Shown: positions 19,187-30,276 of the stretch, one piece after another
How the letters are laid out: every line of letters starts with the position of its first letter
Numbering within the stretch: position 1 is the first letter of the stretch
Source: Shimia sediminis
GTDB taxonomy: Bacteria > Pseudomonadota > Alphaproteobacteria > Rhodobacterales > Rhodobacteraceae
Direction of reading: 5' to 3'
DNA: 64,000 bases
Assembly (NCBI RefSeq): GCF_003990645.1
Contig: NZ_RYZK01000006.1
Location: 62,001 to 126,000, forward strand
Made by a program: the position numbers and the translations under genes
The notes under the pieces: generated by a model
What the model saw: only the letters and a program-made list of their open reading frames with translations
What the model was told of the DNA's origin: nothing
Database searches by the model: none

Positions 19187-21601
19187 TTGGCCCCACGCGG
19201 CCTGCCCCCCCTGTTTGAGACTTGGTTTGCCAGCAAAGGCTGGCAGGCGCATCCGCATCAGCTGGAGATGCTGGCGCGCGCCGATGCGGCCTGTCAGTTG
19301 CTGATTGCACCCACGGGGGGCGGCAAGACCATGGCCGGGTTCCTGCCGACGCTGGCCGATCTGGCCGAGGGCGCGCATCAGGGATTGCACACGCTCTATA
19401 TCTCGCCGCTCAAGGCGCTGGCGGCGGATATCAAACGCAACCTGCGCACCCCGGTCGACGAGATGGGGCTGTCGATCCGTATCGAGGATCGCACCGGGGA
19501 CACCTCGCAGACCCGGAAAAAGGCGCAGCGGGTGGACCCGCCACATATCCTGCTGACCACGCCCGAAAGCCTTGCGCTCTTGACCTCGTACGAAGATGCG
19601 CCGCGCATGTTTGCCGGGTTGCAGCGGGTGATCGTGGATGAAATCCATGCACTGGCCGAAAGCAAACGCGGCGACCAGCTGATGCTGGCGCTGGCGCGGT
19701 TGCAGTCGATTTGCCCCGGGATGCGCCGGGTGGGTCTGTCGGCCACGGTGGATAAGCCGGACGAAATTGCGGGGCTTTTGGCGCGGCATCCCGATCCTTG
19801 TGACATTCTGGTGGCGGACCCCGGACCGGACCCCGATATTGCCATGCTGGTGACAGACGAACCGCCTCCCTGGTCCGGCGGTGGTGCGGCCTATGCCATT
19901 CCCGCCGTCATGGCAGAGGTGAAAAAGCACAAAACCACGCTGATCTTTCACAACACCCGCGCGCAGGCCGAGATTTTCTTTCACAACCTGTGGCTGGCCA
20001 ATGAGGACAGTCTGCCCATCGGCATCCACCATGGCTCGTTGGATCGGGTACAGCGCGAGCGGGTCGAGGCGGCGATGGTGCGCGGCGATCTGAGGGCGAT
20101 TGTCTGCACTGGCAGTCTGGATCTTGGCATCGACTGGGGCGATGTGGACCTTGTGATCCAGGTGGGCGCGCCAAAGAACGTGAAACGGCTGGTGCAGCGG
20201 ATCGGGCGGGCCAATCACCGCTACAACGCGCCGTCCAAGGCGCTGTTGGTGCCCGCCAACCGATTCGAAGTGGTCGAGTGCGTGGCGGCGCTGCAGGCGG
20301 TAGAGGCGCATGATCTGGATGGGGAAACCCGCGGGCCGGGTCCGCGCGACGTCCTGTGCCAGCATATCCTGTTGCGCGCGGCCTCGGGGCCGTTTGAGGC
20401 CGGGGCACTGTTCAAGGAGATGACCAGCGCCGGGGCCTATGCGGGGCTGAGCCGGGCCGCGTTTGACGATTGCCTCGATTTCTGCGCCACCGGGGGCTAT
20501 GCGTTGCGCGCTTATGACCAGTGGCAGCGGCTGCAGCAACGCCCGGATGGGCAGTGGCAATTGCGCGATCCCCGTGCCGCAGCACGGATACGGATGAATG
20601 CGGGCACCATTCAGGACACCGACACGCTGAAAGTGCGGTTGAAACGCTCGCGCGGCGGCAAGCCGTTGGGTGAGATCGAAGAGGGGTTTGCCGCCTCGCT
20701 GACCCCCGGCGACACATTCCTGATCGGCGGGCGGATCGTGCGCTATGAGGGGCTGCGCGAAATGACCGTTGAGGTCACCCGCAATGCCACCAGGAAACCC
20801 AAGATTGCCACGTTCATGGGCACCAAGTTCTCGACCTCGACGCAGCTGTCGCAGCGAATCCTGCGGTTGTTCCAGCAGCAGGACTGGCCCGAGTTGCCGG
20901 ACCACACGGCCGACTGGCTGCGCCTGCAACGCGACCTGTCGCGGTTGCCGGAACCAGACCGGCTGCTGGTCGAGAGCTTTCCCCGCGATGGGCGGGAAAA
21001 CCTGTGTGTCTACGGGTTTGCCGGACGTAACGCGCAGCAGACGCTGGGCCTGTTGCTGACCAAGCGCATGGAAGAGATGGGGCTGGCACCGATGGGGTTT
21101 GTCGCCACGGACTATGCGACGCTGATCTGGGGGCTGGATGCGGTAGGCGATCCGGTGCCGCTGTTTGATCCGCAGGCGCTGCGCGACGGGCTGGACGGGT
21201 GGCTGGCCGGAAACTCGCTGATGAAACGCACCTTTCGTGGGGCGGCGACAATTGCGGGGCTGATCGAGCGCAACACGCCAAGTGCACGCAAATCCGGGCG
21301 GCAGGCGACCTTTTCCAGCGACATTCTGTATGACACCCTGTTGAAATACGATCCCGACCACCTGTTGATGCGGATTACTCGGGACGAGGCGATGCGCGGC
21401 CTGGTGGATTTTGCCCGGATCGACGAGATGCTGGCCCGCATTGACGGGCGTATTGATCTGGTGCGCCTGGACCACGTGACGCCGCTGTCGGCCCCGCTGT
21501 TTCTGGAAGTTGGCAAGGTGCGCGTGGATGGCGAGGCAGAGGAACGGCTGCTGGCCGAGGAAAGTGCTGCCTTGATGCGGGATGCCGGGCTGACGATGTG
21601 A
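19187..21601 (+). CDS. Ligase-associated DNA damage response DEXH-box helicase (Lhr-like)
   Basis: An 804-residue superfamily 2 helicase. Motif I is APTGGGKT (41-48), motif II is DEIH (151-154), motif III is LSATVDKP and motif VI is QRIGRANHRYN. After the two RecA domains comes the Lhr-type winged-helix/beta-barrel core, seen at TFLIGGRIVRYEGLREM. Length and the close pairing with the MPP-fold gene downstream identify the bacterial ligase-associated helicase, a partner of a DNA repair set that may also include an ATP-dependent ligase and an exonuclease, not seen here. The start appears to be TTG at 19187, 3 bp after the ArsR stop; the first ATG would remove the N-terminal residues conserved before motif I. 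Confidence 0.85.
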   Translation: MAPRGLPPLFETWFASKGWQAHPHQLEMLARADAACQLLIAPTGGGKTMAGFLPTLADLAEGAHQGLHTLYISPLKALAADIKRNLRTPVDEMGLSIRIEDRTGDTSQTRKKAQRVDPPHILLTTPESLALLTSYEDAPRMFAGLQRVIVDEIHALAESKRGDQLMLALARLQSICPGMRRVGLSATVDKPDEIAGLLARHPDPCDILVADPGPDPDIAMLVTDEPPPWSGGGAAYAIPAVMAEVKKHKTTLIFHNTRAQAEIFFHNLWLANEDSLPIGIHHGSLDRVQRERVEAAMVRGDLRAIVCTGSLDLGIDWGDVDLVIQVGAPKNVKRLVQRIGRANHRYNAPSKALLVPANRFEVVECVAALQAVEAHDLDGETRGPGPRDVLCQHILLRAASGPFEAGALFKEMTSAGAYAGLSRAAFDDCLDFCATGGYALRAYDQWQRLQQRPDGQWQLRDPRAAARIRMNAGTIQDTDTLKVRLKRSRGGKPLGEIEEGFAASLTPGDTFLIGGRIVRYEGLREMTVEVTRNATRKPKIATFMGTKFSTSTQLSQRILRLFQQQDWPELPDHTADWLRLQRDLSRLPEPDRLLVESFPRDGRENLCVYGFAGRNAQQTLGLLLTKRMEEMGLAPMGFVATDYATLIWGLDAVGDPVPLFDPQALRDGLDGWLAGNSLMKRTFRGAATIAGLIERNTPSARKSGRQATFSSDILYDTLLKYDPDHLLMRITRDEAMRGLVDFARIDEMLARIDGRIDLVRLDHVTPLSAPLFLEVGKVRVDGEAEERLLAEESAALMRDAGLTM

Positions 21602-21649
21602 CGCGCTGGCCCCTTGCTACGGACGTCGAATCGCGTCACCAATTGAACC

Positions 21650-22312
21650 ATGACAGGTCTTCCTTTCACTCTTGCTGGTGCGCAGCTGACGGCTCTTGGA
21701 TCGGGCGCTTTGTGGTGGGAAGAGCGCAGCATTTTATGTGTCTCGGATCTGCATCTGGGCAAATCCGAACGCATGGCGCGCCGGGGCGGGACCACCCTGC
21801 CCCCGTATGAGACACAGGATACATTGATCCGGCTGGAAAACGACCTGCAACACACCAACGCAGGCACCGTGATTTGTCTGGGCGACAGTTTTGACGACAT
21901 GGCCGCAGTCGGAGCCCTGCCGGAAGAAGACCGGTTGTGGATATCGCGGCTACAGGCCGGGCGGCGCTGGGTCTGGATCGAGGGCAACCATGATCCGGGA
22001 CCGATCGGGCTGGGCGGGTCCCATCTGGCTGAGTTGCCGCTGCCGCCGCTGACCTTTCGCCACATCGCGAAGCCGGGGAAAAGCGGTGAAATTTCAGGAC
22101 ATTACCACCCCAAGGTCAAAGTGCAGACACGGTTGCGCACAGTGTCTCGCCCGGCGTTTCTGTTTGACAGTGACCGGGTGATCCTGCCCGCCTATGGCAC
22201 CTATACCGGGGGATTGCGCAGCACGGATGCGGCGTTGAAGGGCCTGATGCGCAAAGAAGCCCGCGCCATCATGACCGGACAGACACCACGGCTGGTGGCG
22301 ATGCCACGCTAA
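21650..22312 (+). CDS. pdeM: Ligase-associated DNA damage response endonuclease PdeM
   Basis: A 220-residue calcineurin-like phosphoesterase. All metal motifs are present: Asp33/His35 (SDLHLGKSE), Asp79 (LGDSFDD), Asn113-His114-Asp115 (EGNHD) and His151/His153 (SGHYHPK). The SDLHLGKSE form and position after the Lhr-like helicase are characteristic of PdeM. It probably cuts or trims DNA during repair together with the helicase. The ATG at 21650 is 49 bp after the helicase stop. Confidence 0.85.
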   Translation: MTGLPFTLAGAQLTALGSGALWWEERSILCVSDLHLGKSERMARRGGTTLPPYETQDTLIRLENDLQHTNAGTVICLGDSFDDMAAVGALPEEDRLWISRLQAGRRWVWIEGNHDPGPIGLGGSHLAELPLPPLTFRHIAKPGKSGEISGHYHPKVKVQTRLRTVSRPAFLFDSDRVILPAYGTYTGGLRSTDAALKGLMRKEARAIMTGQTPRLVAMPR

Positions 22313-22357
22313 AGCGTTTTGTCTATCATCTGGGGCGCAGGTTGAAGGCAAAAGGCT

Positions 22358-23140
22358 TTAGAGGATGCCGGCCTCTTCCAGCTCGGGACGGTAATTGCGG
22401 CTGACAGGGATGCGATTTCCGTTGGTCAGTTGCAGGAAGACGCGGGCATTTTCACGCTCGACACCAGAAATGGCCGCATGTGCCACCCAATGCGAGCGAT
22501 GCACGCGATACCCCTCGACCCCATCCAATTCGCCCAAGGCATCACGAAACCGCATGCGCACGGAATGGGACCCGGCGCAGGTGTTGACCTCAACCAGGTG
22601 ATCCTGCACCGAGAGATGCAGAACAGATGACCCCTCGGCCTGGGGGAGACGCTGCAAAAGGCGTGGGGGGTCTGGGGTCTCGTCAGGCTTCGGCTCTTCC
22701 TGGGCCGACAGCCCCGAAAGTGCCGCCAGGGTCAGGTATTTGGTCATGGTCGCAGCAAAGGCGATCAGGGTCACAAAACTGAGGAACAGGCCAAAGCTTG
22801 GCACATGTTGCCCGCCCCAGACCGACATATTGGATATCAGCCAGACATCTGCCGTAATCACCACAATGGCAAAGCCAGAGCGCAGGATATCGCGGGTCAG
22901 GGGTTTCCCTTGTGTCCAGAACATGTTGACGATGGCGACGCAGCCATAGCCGAGCGGCACGGAGGTCAGCGAAATCAAGCCCCAATAGGCCAATCTCTCA
23001 CCGCTGGACAGTGCCGAATAGGTCCCAAACGGCCCCGCCACGACGGCGACAACCGTCGCTACGACCCAGATTGTAAGACAAACCGGCGACAGAACAGTCG
23101 CAAAGGTTTCCTTGAGGATTGTCATCTTGGTCTGGGTCAC
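22358..23140 (-). CDS. Membrane-anchored LytTR DNA-binding regulator
   Basis: A 260-residue protein with four hydrophobic segments in the first 150 residues (about 16-38, 48-66, 83-104, 115-140). A short proline-rich linker (EEPKPDETPDPPR) follows, then a C-terminal LytTR DNA-binding domain (about 165-258), recognisable by VLHLSVQDHLVEVNT, GYRVHRSHWVAHAAI and NGNRIPVSRNYR. The arrangement suggests a one-component membrane regulator. The start is either a GTG at 23140 or an ATG at 23125 (five codons later); neither has a strong ribosome binding site. It converges on pdeM. The target genes and signal are unknown. Confidence 0.75.
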   Translation of the reverse strand: MTQTKMTILKETFATVLSPVCLTIWVVATVVAVVAGPFGTYSALSSGERLAYWGLISLTSVPLGYGCVAIVNMFWTQGKPLTRDILRSGFAIVVITADVWLISNMSVWGGQHVPSFGLFLSFVTLIAFAATMTKYLTLAALSGLSAQEEPKPDETPDPPRLLQRLPQAEGSSVLHLSVQDHLVEVNTCAGSHSVRMRFRDALGELDGVEGYRVHRSHWVAHAAISGVERENARVFLQLTNGNRIPVSRNYRPELEEAGIL

Positions 23141-23249
23141 TCGCGTGCGATATCCCCTGCTAAAAAGTGACGGTTGCCAGGGTCGGCTCCCCGGTTCAGA
23201 TTGACCCTAAGACTGAATGGTTAAGCCTTGGCCAAAAAGGGGAATTCCC

Positions 23250-23678
23250 GTGGATTTGTCACCGGTAATAAGAAAAAAGATTAGCGACAGCTTTGCGGCT
23301 CAGTCGATGATGAAGACGATGGCTGTCGAAATTGTGAATATGGATAAAGGTCTTGTTACTTTGGCCTCCCCGATCTTGACGGGTTGTCGCCAGCAACAGG
23401 GTTTTGGCCATGCTGCATTGACGTTTGCATTGGGTGACACCGCCGCGGGGTACGCGGCGCTGACGGTAATGCCGGAGGATATGGAAGTGTTGACCGCTGA
23501 AATCAAGGTCAATTTGCTGGCACCTGCCACCGGAGACCGCCTGCGGGCCGAAGGCCGTGTGATCAAGCCGGGGCGACGGTTGGTGGTGGTGCAGTCAGAT
23601 GTCTATGCGCAAAGCGCGAATGGCGAAAAACACATCGCCATGTTGACCGGCACCATGGTGCCCGTCGCAACGGGCTGA
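23250..23678 (+). CDS. PaaI-family hotdog thioesterase
   Basis: A 142-residue hotdog-fold protein. The active-site region QQQGFGHAALTFALGDTAAGYAAL (about 45-68) carries the G-H and D pattern of PaaI/YdiI-type acyl-CoA thioesterases, and the second half contains VLTAEIKVNLLAPA and GRVIKPGRRLVVVQSDVY, typical of the family. I start at the GTG at 23250 because AGGGGA lies six bases upstream; an ATG at 23217 would add eleven residues without a ribosome binding site. The natural acyl-CoA substrate cannot be deduced. It converges on folD across a terminator palindrome. Confidence 0.8.
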   Translation: MDLSPVIRKKISDSFAAQSMMKTMAVEIVNMDKGLVTLASPILTGCRQQQGFGHAALTFALGDTAAGYAALTVMPEDMEVLTAEIKVNLLAPATGDRLRAEGRVIKPGRRLVVVQSDVYAQSANGEKHIAMLTGTMVPVATG

Positions 23679-23693
23679 GTGGCGCGGGTGATG

Positions 23694-23721
23694 GTAGGTC
23701 GGACAAATTTGTCCGACCTAC
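23694..23721. terminator. Perfect 28-nt palindrome, bidirectional terminator
   Basis: GTAGGTCGGACAAA is followed at once by its exact reverse complement. As RNA it forms a 12-bp stem with an AATT loop on either strand. It lies 16 bp after the thioesterase stop and 11 bp before the folD stop, the expected site for a shared terminator of convergent genes. Confidence 0.7.
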
Positions 23722-23731
23722 GAAAGGTGTC

Positions 23732-24634
23732 TCAGGCGGTCAGGCCTTCGGGCTCGGCCAGACCGTTGGCGCGGCAGCAGGCTGTCACGGTGTTGGCCAG
23801 GAGGCAGGCAATGGTCATCGGACCGACGCCACCCGGCACCGGCGTGATCGCACCGGCCACGGCGGCTGCGCTTTCATAGTGTACGTCGCCCACAAGACGG
23901 GTTTTGCCCTCGCCTTTTTCCGGCGCGTCGATGCGGTTGATGCCCACGTCGATCACGGTGGCACCTTCGCGGATCCAGTCACCCGGAACCATTTCGGGGC
24001 GGCCTACGGCGGCAACCACGATGTCGGCGCCACGCACCACTTCGGGCAGGTCCTTGGTGCGGCTGTGTGCGATGGTCACGGTGCAGCTGTCACCCAGAAG
24101 AAGCTGCGCCATCGGCTTGCCCACGATGTTCGAACGGCCAATCACCACGGCATTCATGCCCGAGAGCGATCCATGGTGATCGCGCAGCATCATCAGGCAG
24201 CCGAGCGGGGTGCAGGGCACCATCGATTTCTGACCGGTGCCCAGCAGGCCGACATTGGAAATGTGGAAGCCGTCGACGTCTTTTTCCGGCGCGATAGAGT
24301 TGATGATGAGGTCTTCGTTCAGATGACCCGGCAGCGGCAGTTGCACCAGAATGCCATGCACCGAAGCGTCGTTGTTCAGCTGGTCGATGACCGCCAGAAG
24401 ATCTTCTTCCGAGGTGTCAGCGTCCATTTTGTGCTCGTAAGAGTTCATGCCGACTTCGACCGTCTGCTTGCCCTTGGAGCGGACATAGACCTGGCTTGCG
24501 GGATCTTCGCCCACCAGCACCACGGCCAGACCGGGGGTAATGCCGTTTTCTTCCTTGAGACGGGAGACGTGCCCCGCCACTTTTTCGCGCACCGTGGCCG
24601 CAAAGGCCTTGCCGTCGATTACATGTGCCGCCAT
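23732..24634 (-). CDS. folD: Bifunctional methylene-THF dehydrogenase/methenyl-THF cyclohydrolase
   Basis: A 300-residue FolD. It interconverts 5,10-methylene-, methenyl- and 10-formyl-tetrahydrofolate in the cytoplasm, with NADP+. Catalytic Tyr50 and Lys54 are in YVRSK; further signatures are [29 protein letters not shown], the nucleotide-binding [17 protein letters not shown] and the C-terminal [16 protein letters not shown]. It is the last gene of the fhs-chorismate mutase-folD cluster. The three genes lie close together on the minus strand. Confidence 0.95.
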   Translation of the reverse strand: MAAHVIDGKAFAATVREKVAGHVSRLKEENGITPGLAVVLVGEDPASQVYVRSKGKQTVEVGMNSYEHKMDADTSEEDLLAVIDQLNNDASVHGILVQLPLPGHLNEDLIINSIAPEKDVDGFHISNVGLLGTGQKSMVPCTPLGCLMMLRDHHGSLSGMNAVVIGRSNIVGKPMAQLLLGDSCTVTIAHSRTKDLPEVVRGADIVVAAVGRPEMVPGDWIREGATVIDVGINRIDAPEKGEGKTRLVGDVHYESAAAVAGAITPVPGGVGPMTIACLLANTVTACCRANGLAEPEGLTA

Positions 24635-24647
24635 TTTGCTTTCCCTC

Positions 24648-24953
24648 TTACTCGGCCCGGATCACTTGCGCCTCGCGCGTGATGGACCAGTCAATCAATT
24701 GCCGCCAAAGGGTCTCGGTCAATGCGGGGTCCAGCCCCTGTGCCTTGGCCGTCTGGCAAACCTTGTCGACCACCTCTTCAACACGGTCAGGAATGCGGGC
24801 GGGCCAGCCGTTGGCCTGTTTCAGCTCGATCGCGCGGTCGATGTAGGTTGCACGTCGCGCCAGCATTTCAACAAGGTCCCGATCCAATGCGTCGATTTCC
24901 GCGCGTAGCGCCTGCATCGACTGGCAGTTTTCCGGAGGTGTCAGCGTGGTCAT
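24648..24953 (-). CDS. Chorismate mutase, AroQ type
   Basis: A 101-residue all-helical AroQ-class chorismate mutase (chorismate to prephenate). Helix 1 reads [20 protein letters not shown] with the conserved Asp of DxLD, then [13 protein letters not shown] with Lys45, then RIPDRVEEV with Arg57 and Glu60. The [15 protein letters not shown] segment resembles the isochorismate pyruvate-lyase branch of the family, so that activity is an alternative. The ATG at 24953 is chosen; a longer frame to 25040 crosses a hairpin and overlaps fhs. Its place between fhs and folD is conserved in Rhodobacteraceae as far as I know, but no metabolic reason is evident. Confidence 0.8.
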   Translation of the reverse strand: MTTLTPPENCQSMQALRAEIDALDRDLVEMLARRATYIDRAIELKQANGWPARIPDRVEEVVDKVCQTAKAQGLDPALTETLWRQLIDWSITREAQVIRAE

Positions 24954-24960
24954 GGTTCGT

Positions 24961-24995
24961 CTTTCTGCGGTCCGGCGTTCCCGAACCGCAGAAAG
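24961..24995 (-). other. Intercistronic hairpin between fhs and chorismate mutase
   Basis: CTTTCTGCGGT and ACCGCAGAAAG are perfect 11-bp complements separated by 13 nt, placed between the fhs stop and the next start codon. There is no T-run in the direction of transcription, so it is more likely an mRNA processing or stability element, or an attenuator, than a simple terminator. Confidence 0.5.
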
Positions 24996-25008
24996 CGCAT
25001 TTTTGGGC

Positions 25009-26685
25009 TTAGAACAAGCCTTCGATCTCGCCTGCGTCATTGAGGCAGATCGATTTCGCCGCCGGCGTGCGTGGCAGGCCGGGCATGGTCATGATTTCAC
25101 CGCAGACAACCACGATGAAACCGGCGCCTGCCGACAGGCGCACTTCGCGCACGGGAACCGAGTGACCGGTGGGTGCACCGCGCAGAGTCGGGTCGGTCGA
25201 GAACGAATACTGCGTCTTGGCCATGCAGACCGGCAGGTTGCCGTACCCGGCCGCTTCCCAGTCTTTCAGCTGGTTGCGGATCTTCTGGTCGGCAAGCACT
25301 TCGTCAGCGCGGTAGATGCGCTTGGCGATGGTGTCGATCTTGTCGAACAGCGACATCTCGTCGGGGTAGATCGGCGCAAAGTTGGCAGCGTCCGCATCGG
25401 CGATTTCCGCCACGCGCTTGGCCAGATCTTCTGAACCTTCCGAGCCCAGTTCCCAGTGACGCGACAGGATCGCTTCGGAGCCGTGCGAGTCAACGTAGTC
25501 CTTGACCGCCTGCACTTCGGCGTCGGTGTCGGTGACGAAGTGGTTGATGGCAACCACAACCGGTACGCCAAAGGATTTGACGTTCTCGATGTGACGGCCG
25601 AGGTTGGCGCAACCGGCTTCAACCGCTTCGACGTTTTCTTCGCCGAGGTCCGCCTTGGCCACGCCGCCGTTCATCTTCATCGCGCGCACGGTGGCAACCA
25701 GCACCACAACCGAAGGCGCGATACCGGCTTTGCGGCACTTGATGTTCATGAACTTCTCAGCACCCAGGTCGGCGCCAAAGCCCGCTTCGGTCACGACATA
25801 GTCGCAAAGCTTCAGCGCGGTCTTGGTGGCGGTGACCGAGTTACAGCCGTGGGCGATGTTGGCAAACGGGCCGCCGTGTACAAAGGCCGGGTTGTTTTCC
25901 AGGGTCTGCACCAGGTTCGGCTGCATCGCGTCTTTCAGCAGAACGGTCATGGCGCCATCCGCACCGATGTCGCGGCAGTAGATCGCTTTGCGCTCGCGGG
26001 TGTAGGCCACGATGATGTCGCCCAGACGCTTTTGCAGGTCTTCCAGATCGTTGGCGAGGCAGAGGATCGCCATGACTTCGGAAGCCACGGTGATGTCAAA
26101 GCCGGTCTGACGCGGGAAGCCGTTGGATACGCCGCCAAGCGACACAACGATGTCACGCAGGGCGCGGTCGTTCATGTCGACCACACGACGCCAGGCCACG
26201 CGGCGTTCGTCGATTTCCAGCTCGTTGCCCCAGTAGATGTGGTTGTCGATCATCGCCGACAGAAGCGAGTGCGCCGAGGTGATGGCGTGGAAGTCACCGG
26301 TGAAGTGAAGGTTCATGTCCTCCATCGGCACAACTTGTGCATAGCCGCCGCCTGCAGCGCCGCCCTTCATGCCAAAGTTCGGACCCAAGGACGCTTCGCG
26401 GATACAGATCATCGCGTTTTTGCCGATGCGGTTCAGGCCATCGCCCAGACCCACGGTGGTGGTGGTCTTACCTTCGCCCGCAGGGGTCGGGTTGATCGCG
26501 GTCACCAGGATCAGCTTACCGTCTTCACGGTCCTGAACCGAGTTGATGAAGCTCTGGCTGACCTTGGCCTTGTCGTGGCCGTAGGGCAGCAGGTCATCTG
26601 ACCCGATCCCGATCTTTTGACCGATTTCCTGAATCGGGCGTTTCTTTGCCTCGCGGGCAATTTCGATATCACTCTTGTAGCTCAT
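25009..26685 (-). CDS. fhs: Formate-tetrahydrofolate ligase
   Basis: A 558-residue ligase that makes 10-formyl-tetrahydrofolate from formate, THF and ATP. The P-loop is TPAGEGKT (67-74), followed by the conserved [22 protein letters not shown] region and the C-terminal PxxAGFIVV-type block. Full family length. Together with FolD it links formate to the one-carbon pool, important in roseobacters that oxidise methylated compounds. It begins with an ATG at 26685. In the 170 bp between it and the MOSC gene I see no gene. Confidence 0.95.
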   Translation of the reverse strand: MSYKSDIEIAREAKKRPIQEIGQKIGIGSDDLLPYGHDKAKVSQSFINSVQDREDGKLILVTAINPTPAGEGKTTTTVGLGDGLNRIGKNAMICIREASLGPNFGMKGGAAGGGYAQVVPMEDMNLHFTGDFHAITSAHSLLSAMIDNHIYWGNELEIDERRVAWRRVVDMNDRALRDIVVSLGGVSNGFPRQTGFDITVASEVMAILCLANDLEDLQKRLGDIIVAYTRERKAIYCRDIGADGAMTVLLKDAMQPNLVQTLENNPAFVHGGPFANIAHGCNSVTATKTALKLCDYVVTEAGFGADLGAEKFMNIKCRKAGIAPSVVVLVATVRAMKMNGGVAKADLGEENVEAVEAGCANLGRHIENVKSFGVPVVVAINHFVTDTDAEVQAVKDYVDSHGSEAILSRHWELGSEGSEDLAKRVAEIADADAANFAPIYPDEMSLFDKIDTIAKRIYRADEVLADQKIRNQLKDWEAAGYGNLPVCMAKTQYSFSTDPTLRGAPTGHSVPVREVRLSAGAGFIVVVCGEIMTMPGLPRTPAAKSICLNDAGEIEGLF

Positions 26686-26855
26686 GGCGGTTCCTGTCCC
26701 GGACGGTGAAGGGATTTACTTTGTGGACATAGGCATACCGTCAACCGCCGCTGACGCAGGTTGCATTTCCGACATTTCCCACGCCTGTTGCGTCGGTTGC
26801 GACAGGGAAGGTTTCTTTTTGGAAACGTATTTTTGCCGAGACCCGGGAGGGCGCC

Positions 26856-27455
26856 CTATTCCGCGCGGGCCGATTCCAAATGCGCCCAGGCGCGTTGGTC
26901 GGGGATATGCAGCCGCAGAATGTCACCGACAGCCAGCGTGCCTTCGCGCTCGACCCAGGCCGTGACACCGCGTTTTTTCAGGGCTGCGGTCTTGAAAGCC
27001 TTGCCGTGTCCGGGGTTTTGTTTTTCGATCACGCGGCCCGGCAGGACGCAGGGGCGGTTTTCCATGTCCACCACCAGGCAGGCGCCATTGTCAGCCTGCA
27101 GACGCGAAGACGGTGGCACATGGGTAAAGTCCGGAATACCACGCAGGATCATCGAGGCCCCGATCCAGGCGGGGTCGAATTCGTCAATGCCGAGAGTATC
27201 GGAAATCTCTTCCAGTTCCTCTGCCGAGAGAATCGACACCTGACGTGTGTTGGCAATGGTGGTGCCGCGCGGGTGCTGCGCCCTGACACGGCTGCAAGAG
27301 GCCCGCGTGAGACCCGCATGGCAATCCTCGGGGATGCCTTCGAAACTCAGGTCCATGGCGTCAAGCGGCTCGGCGCTCAGGTCTTCGACGCTGTCGGCCA
27401 CACGGCCGAGCCAAAGGATTTCAGCAAAAAACTCGGTGGGCAACAGGGCGGGCAT
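26856..27455 (-). CDS. MOSC-domain protein
   Basis: A 199-residue MOSC (molybdenum cofactor sulfurase C-terminal) domain protein. Motifs seen are the HAGLTRASCSRVRAQHPRGT block with the conserved cysteine, NTRQVSILSAEELEEI, and the later GxxxLRG-like WIGASMILRGIPDF followed by CLVVDMENRPC. The domain binds a persulfide or a molybdenum cofactor and occurs in sulfur-transfer proteins. The ATG at 27455 is chosen; the longer frame to 27572 overlaps the methyltransferase. It lies 22 bp after the methyltransferase stop. Confidence 0.75.
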   Translation of the reverse strand: MPALLPTEFFAEILWLGRVADSVEDLSAEPLDAMDLSFEGIPEDCHAGLTRASCSRVRAQHPRGTTIANTRQVSILSAEELEEISDTLGIDEFDPAWIGASMILRGIPDFTHVPPSSRLQADNGACLVVDMENRPCVLPGRVIEKQNPGHGKAFKTAALKKRGVTAWVEREGTLAVGDILRLHIPDQRAWAHLESARAE

Positions 27456-27477
27456 ATCACGATCTCGGGTCAGTGCG

Positions 27478-28259
27478 TCACAGGACGCGCAGGGTGAAGA
27501 ACAGGCGGCGGAACGGAAACAGGCAAGAGCCATCGCCGCGCAACGGGTAGTGCGGGGCAATAATCGCTTCATAGGCGTCGATCAAGCGGTCTTGGTCGCC
27601 TGCGTCCACGGCGTTGAGGAAAGGCCGCGCATAGGTGCTTTCGGTAAAGCGGCGCACGGGATGGCCCCGGTCGGAGGCGTCCAGGTGCTGGTGATAGGTG
27701 ACTTGCCAGACATTCACGTCACCCAGCGGCGACAACATATCGAAATACTGTTCTGGCTCCAGAACCATTGGACCCTGATCTACCTGCTGGTCGCCAAACA
27801 GACCGGCAAAAGCCTCGTTCCAGCCAGCATGCGAGATGGCGGCATTCTGATGCGGCATTTGCACGGCCAGCACGCCACCAGCGGGCAACAGGTCAGCCAA
27901 ACGGGGCAACAGCCGGTCATGATCCCCCAGCCACTGCAGGGCCGCGTTGGAAAAGATCAGTGCAGGCGTAAGGTCCGGATGCCAGGTGGCAATGTCGCCC
28001 TCTTGCAGCACGGCATAGTCCCGCGCCTCGGCGGCTTTTTCCAGCATGGCGGGCGAATTGTCGACGGCCACGATCTTGCGGCGCGGAAAACGTGCACCCA
28101 GCGCAGGGCCCATCACGCCATTGCCGCACCCAAGGTCCACCACCGTGCCATTGGGCAATTCCCCCACACGCGACAACAGGTCGAGCGCAGGCTGCAAGCG
28201 CAAACCCCGGAACCTGTCATAGGCCCCGGGGTTCCAATCTTGTTGTGTCGTCTCAGACG

Positions 28260-28263
<4 letters not shown>
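27478..28263 (-). CDS. SAM-dependent methyltransferase, trans-aconitate methyltransferase-like
   Basis: A 261-residue class I methyltransferase. Motif I is [12 protein letters not shown] (41-52), followed by [12 protein letters not shown] (binding the ribose of SAM), GDIATWHP and the [11 protein letters not shown] segment typical of the Tam family. Tam methylates trans-aconitate, a by-product that inhibits aconitase. The start codon overlaps the ftsH stop by 4 nt (ATGA), so it is translationally coupled to ftsH. Tam is the best guess; other substrates are possible. Confidence 0.75.
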
Positions 28264-30176
<1,913 letters not shown>

Positions 30177-30276
30177 GGCAATTTCTCCCAGTCGTCGGTC
30201 TACGCCGTCCCTATCACGGCAGACTGTACTGTTAAATAGACATCACGACAGCATGTTCAATGCGAATTATCGCATG

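Noticed and set aside
18794-21475. 893-residue minus-strand open frame
   Set aside because: It is wholly antisense to the helicase, whose motifs are all intact; the translation is Arg/Gln/His-rich with no domains, as expected of a shadow in GC-rich DNA.
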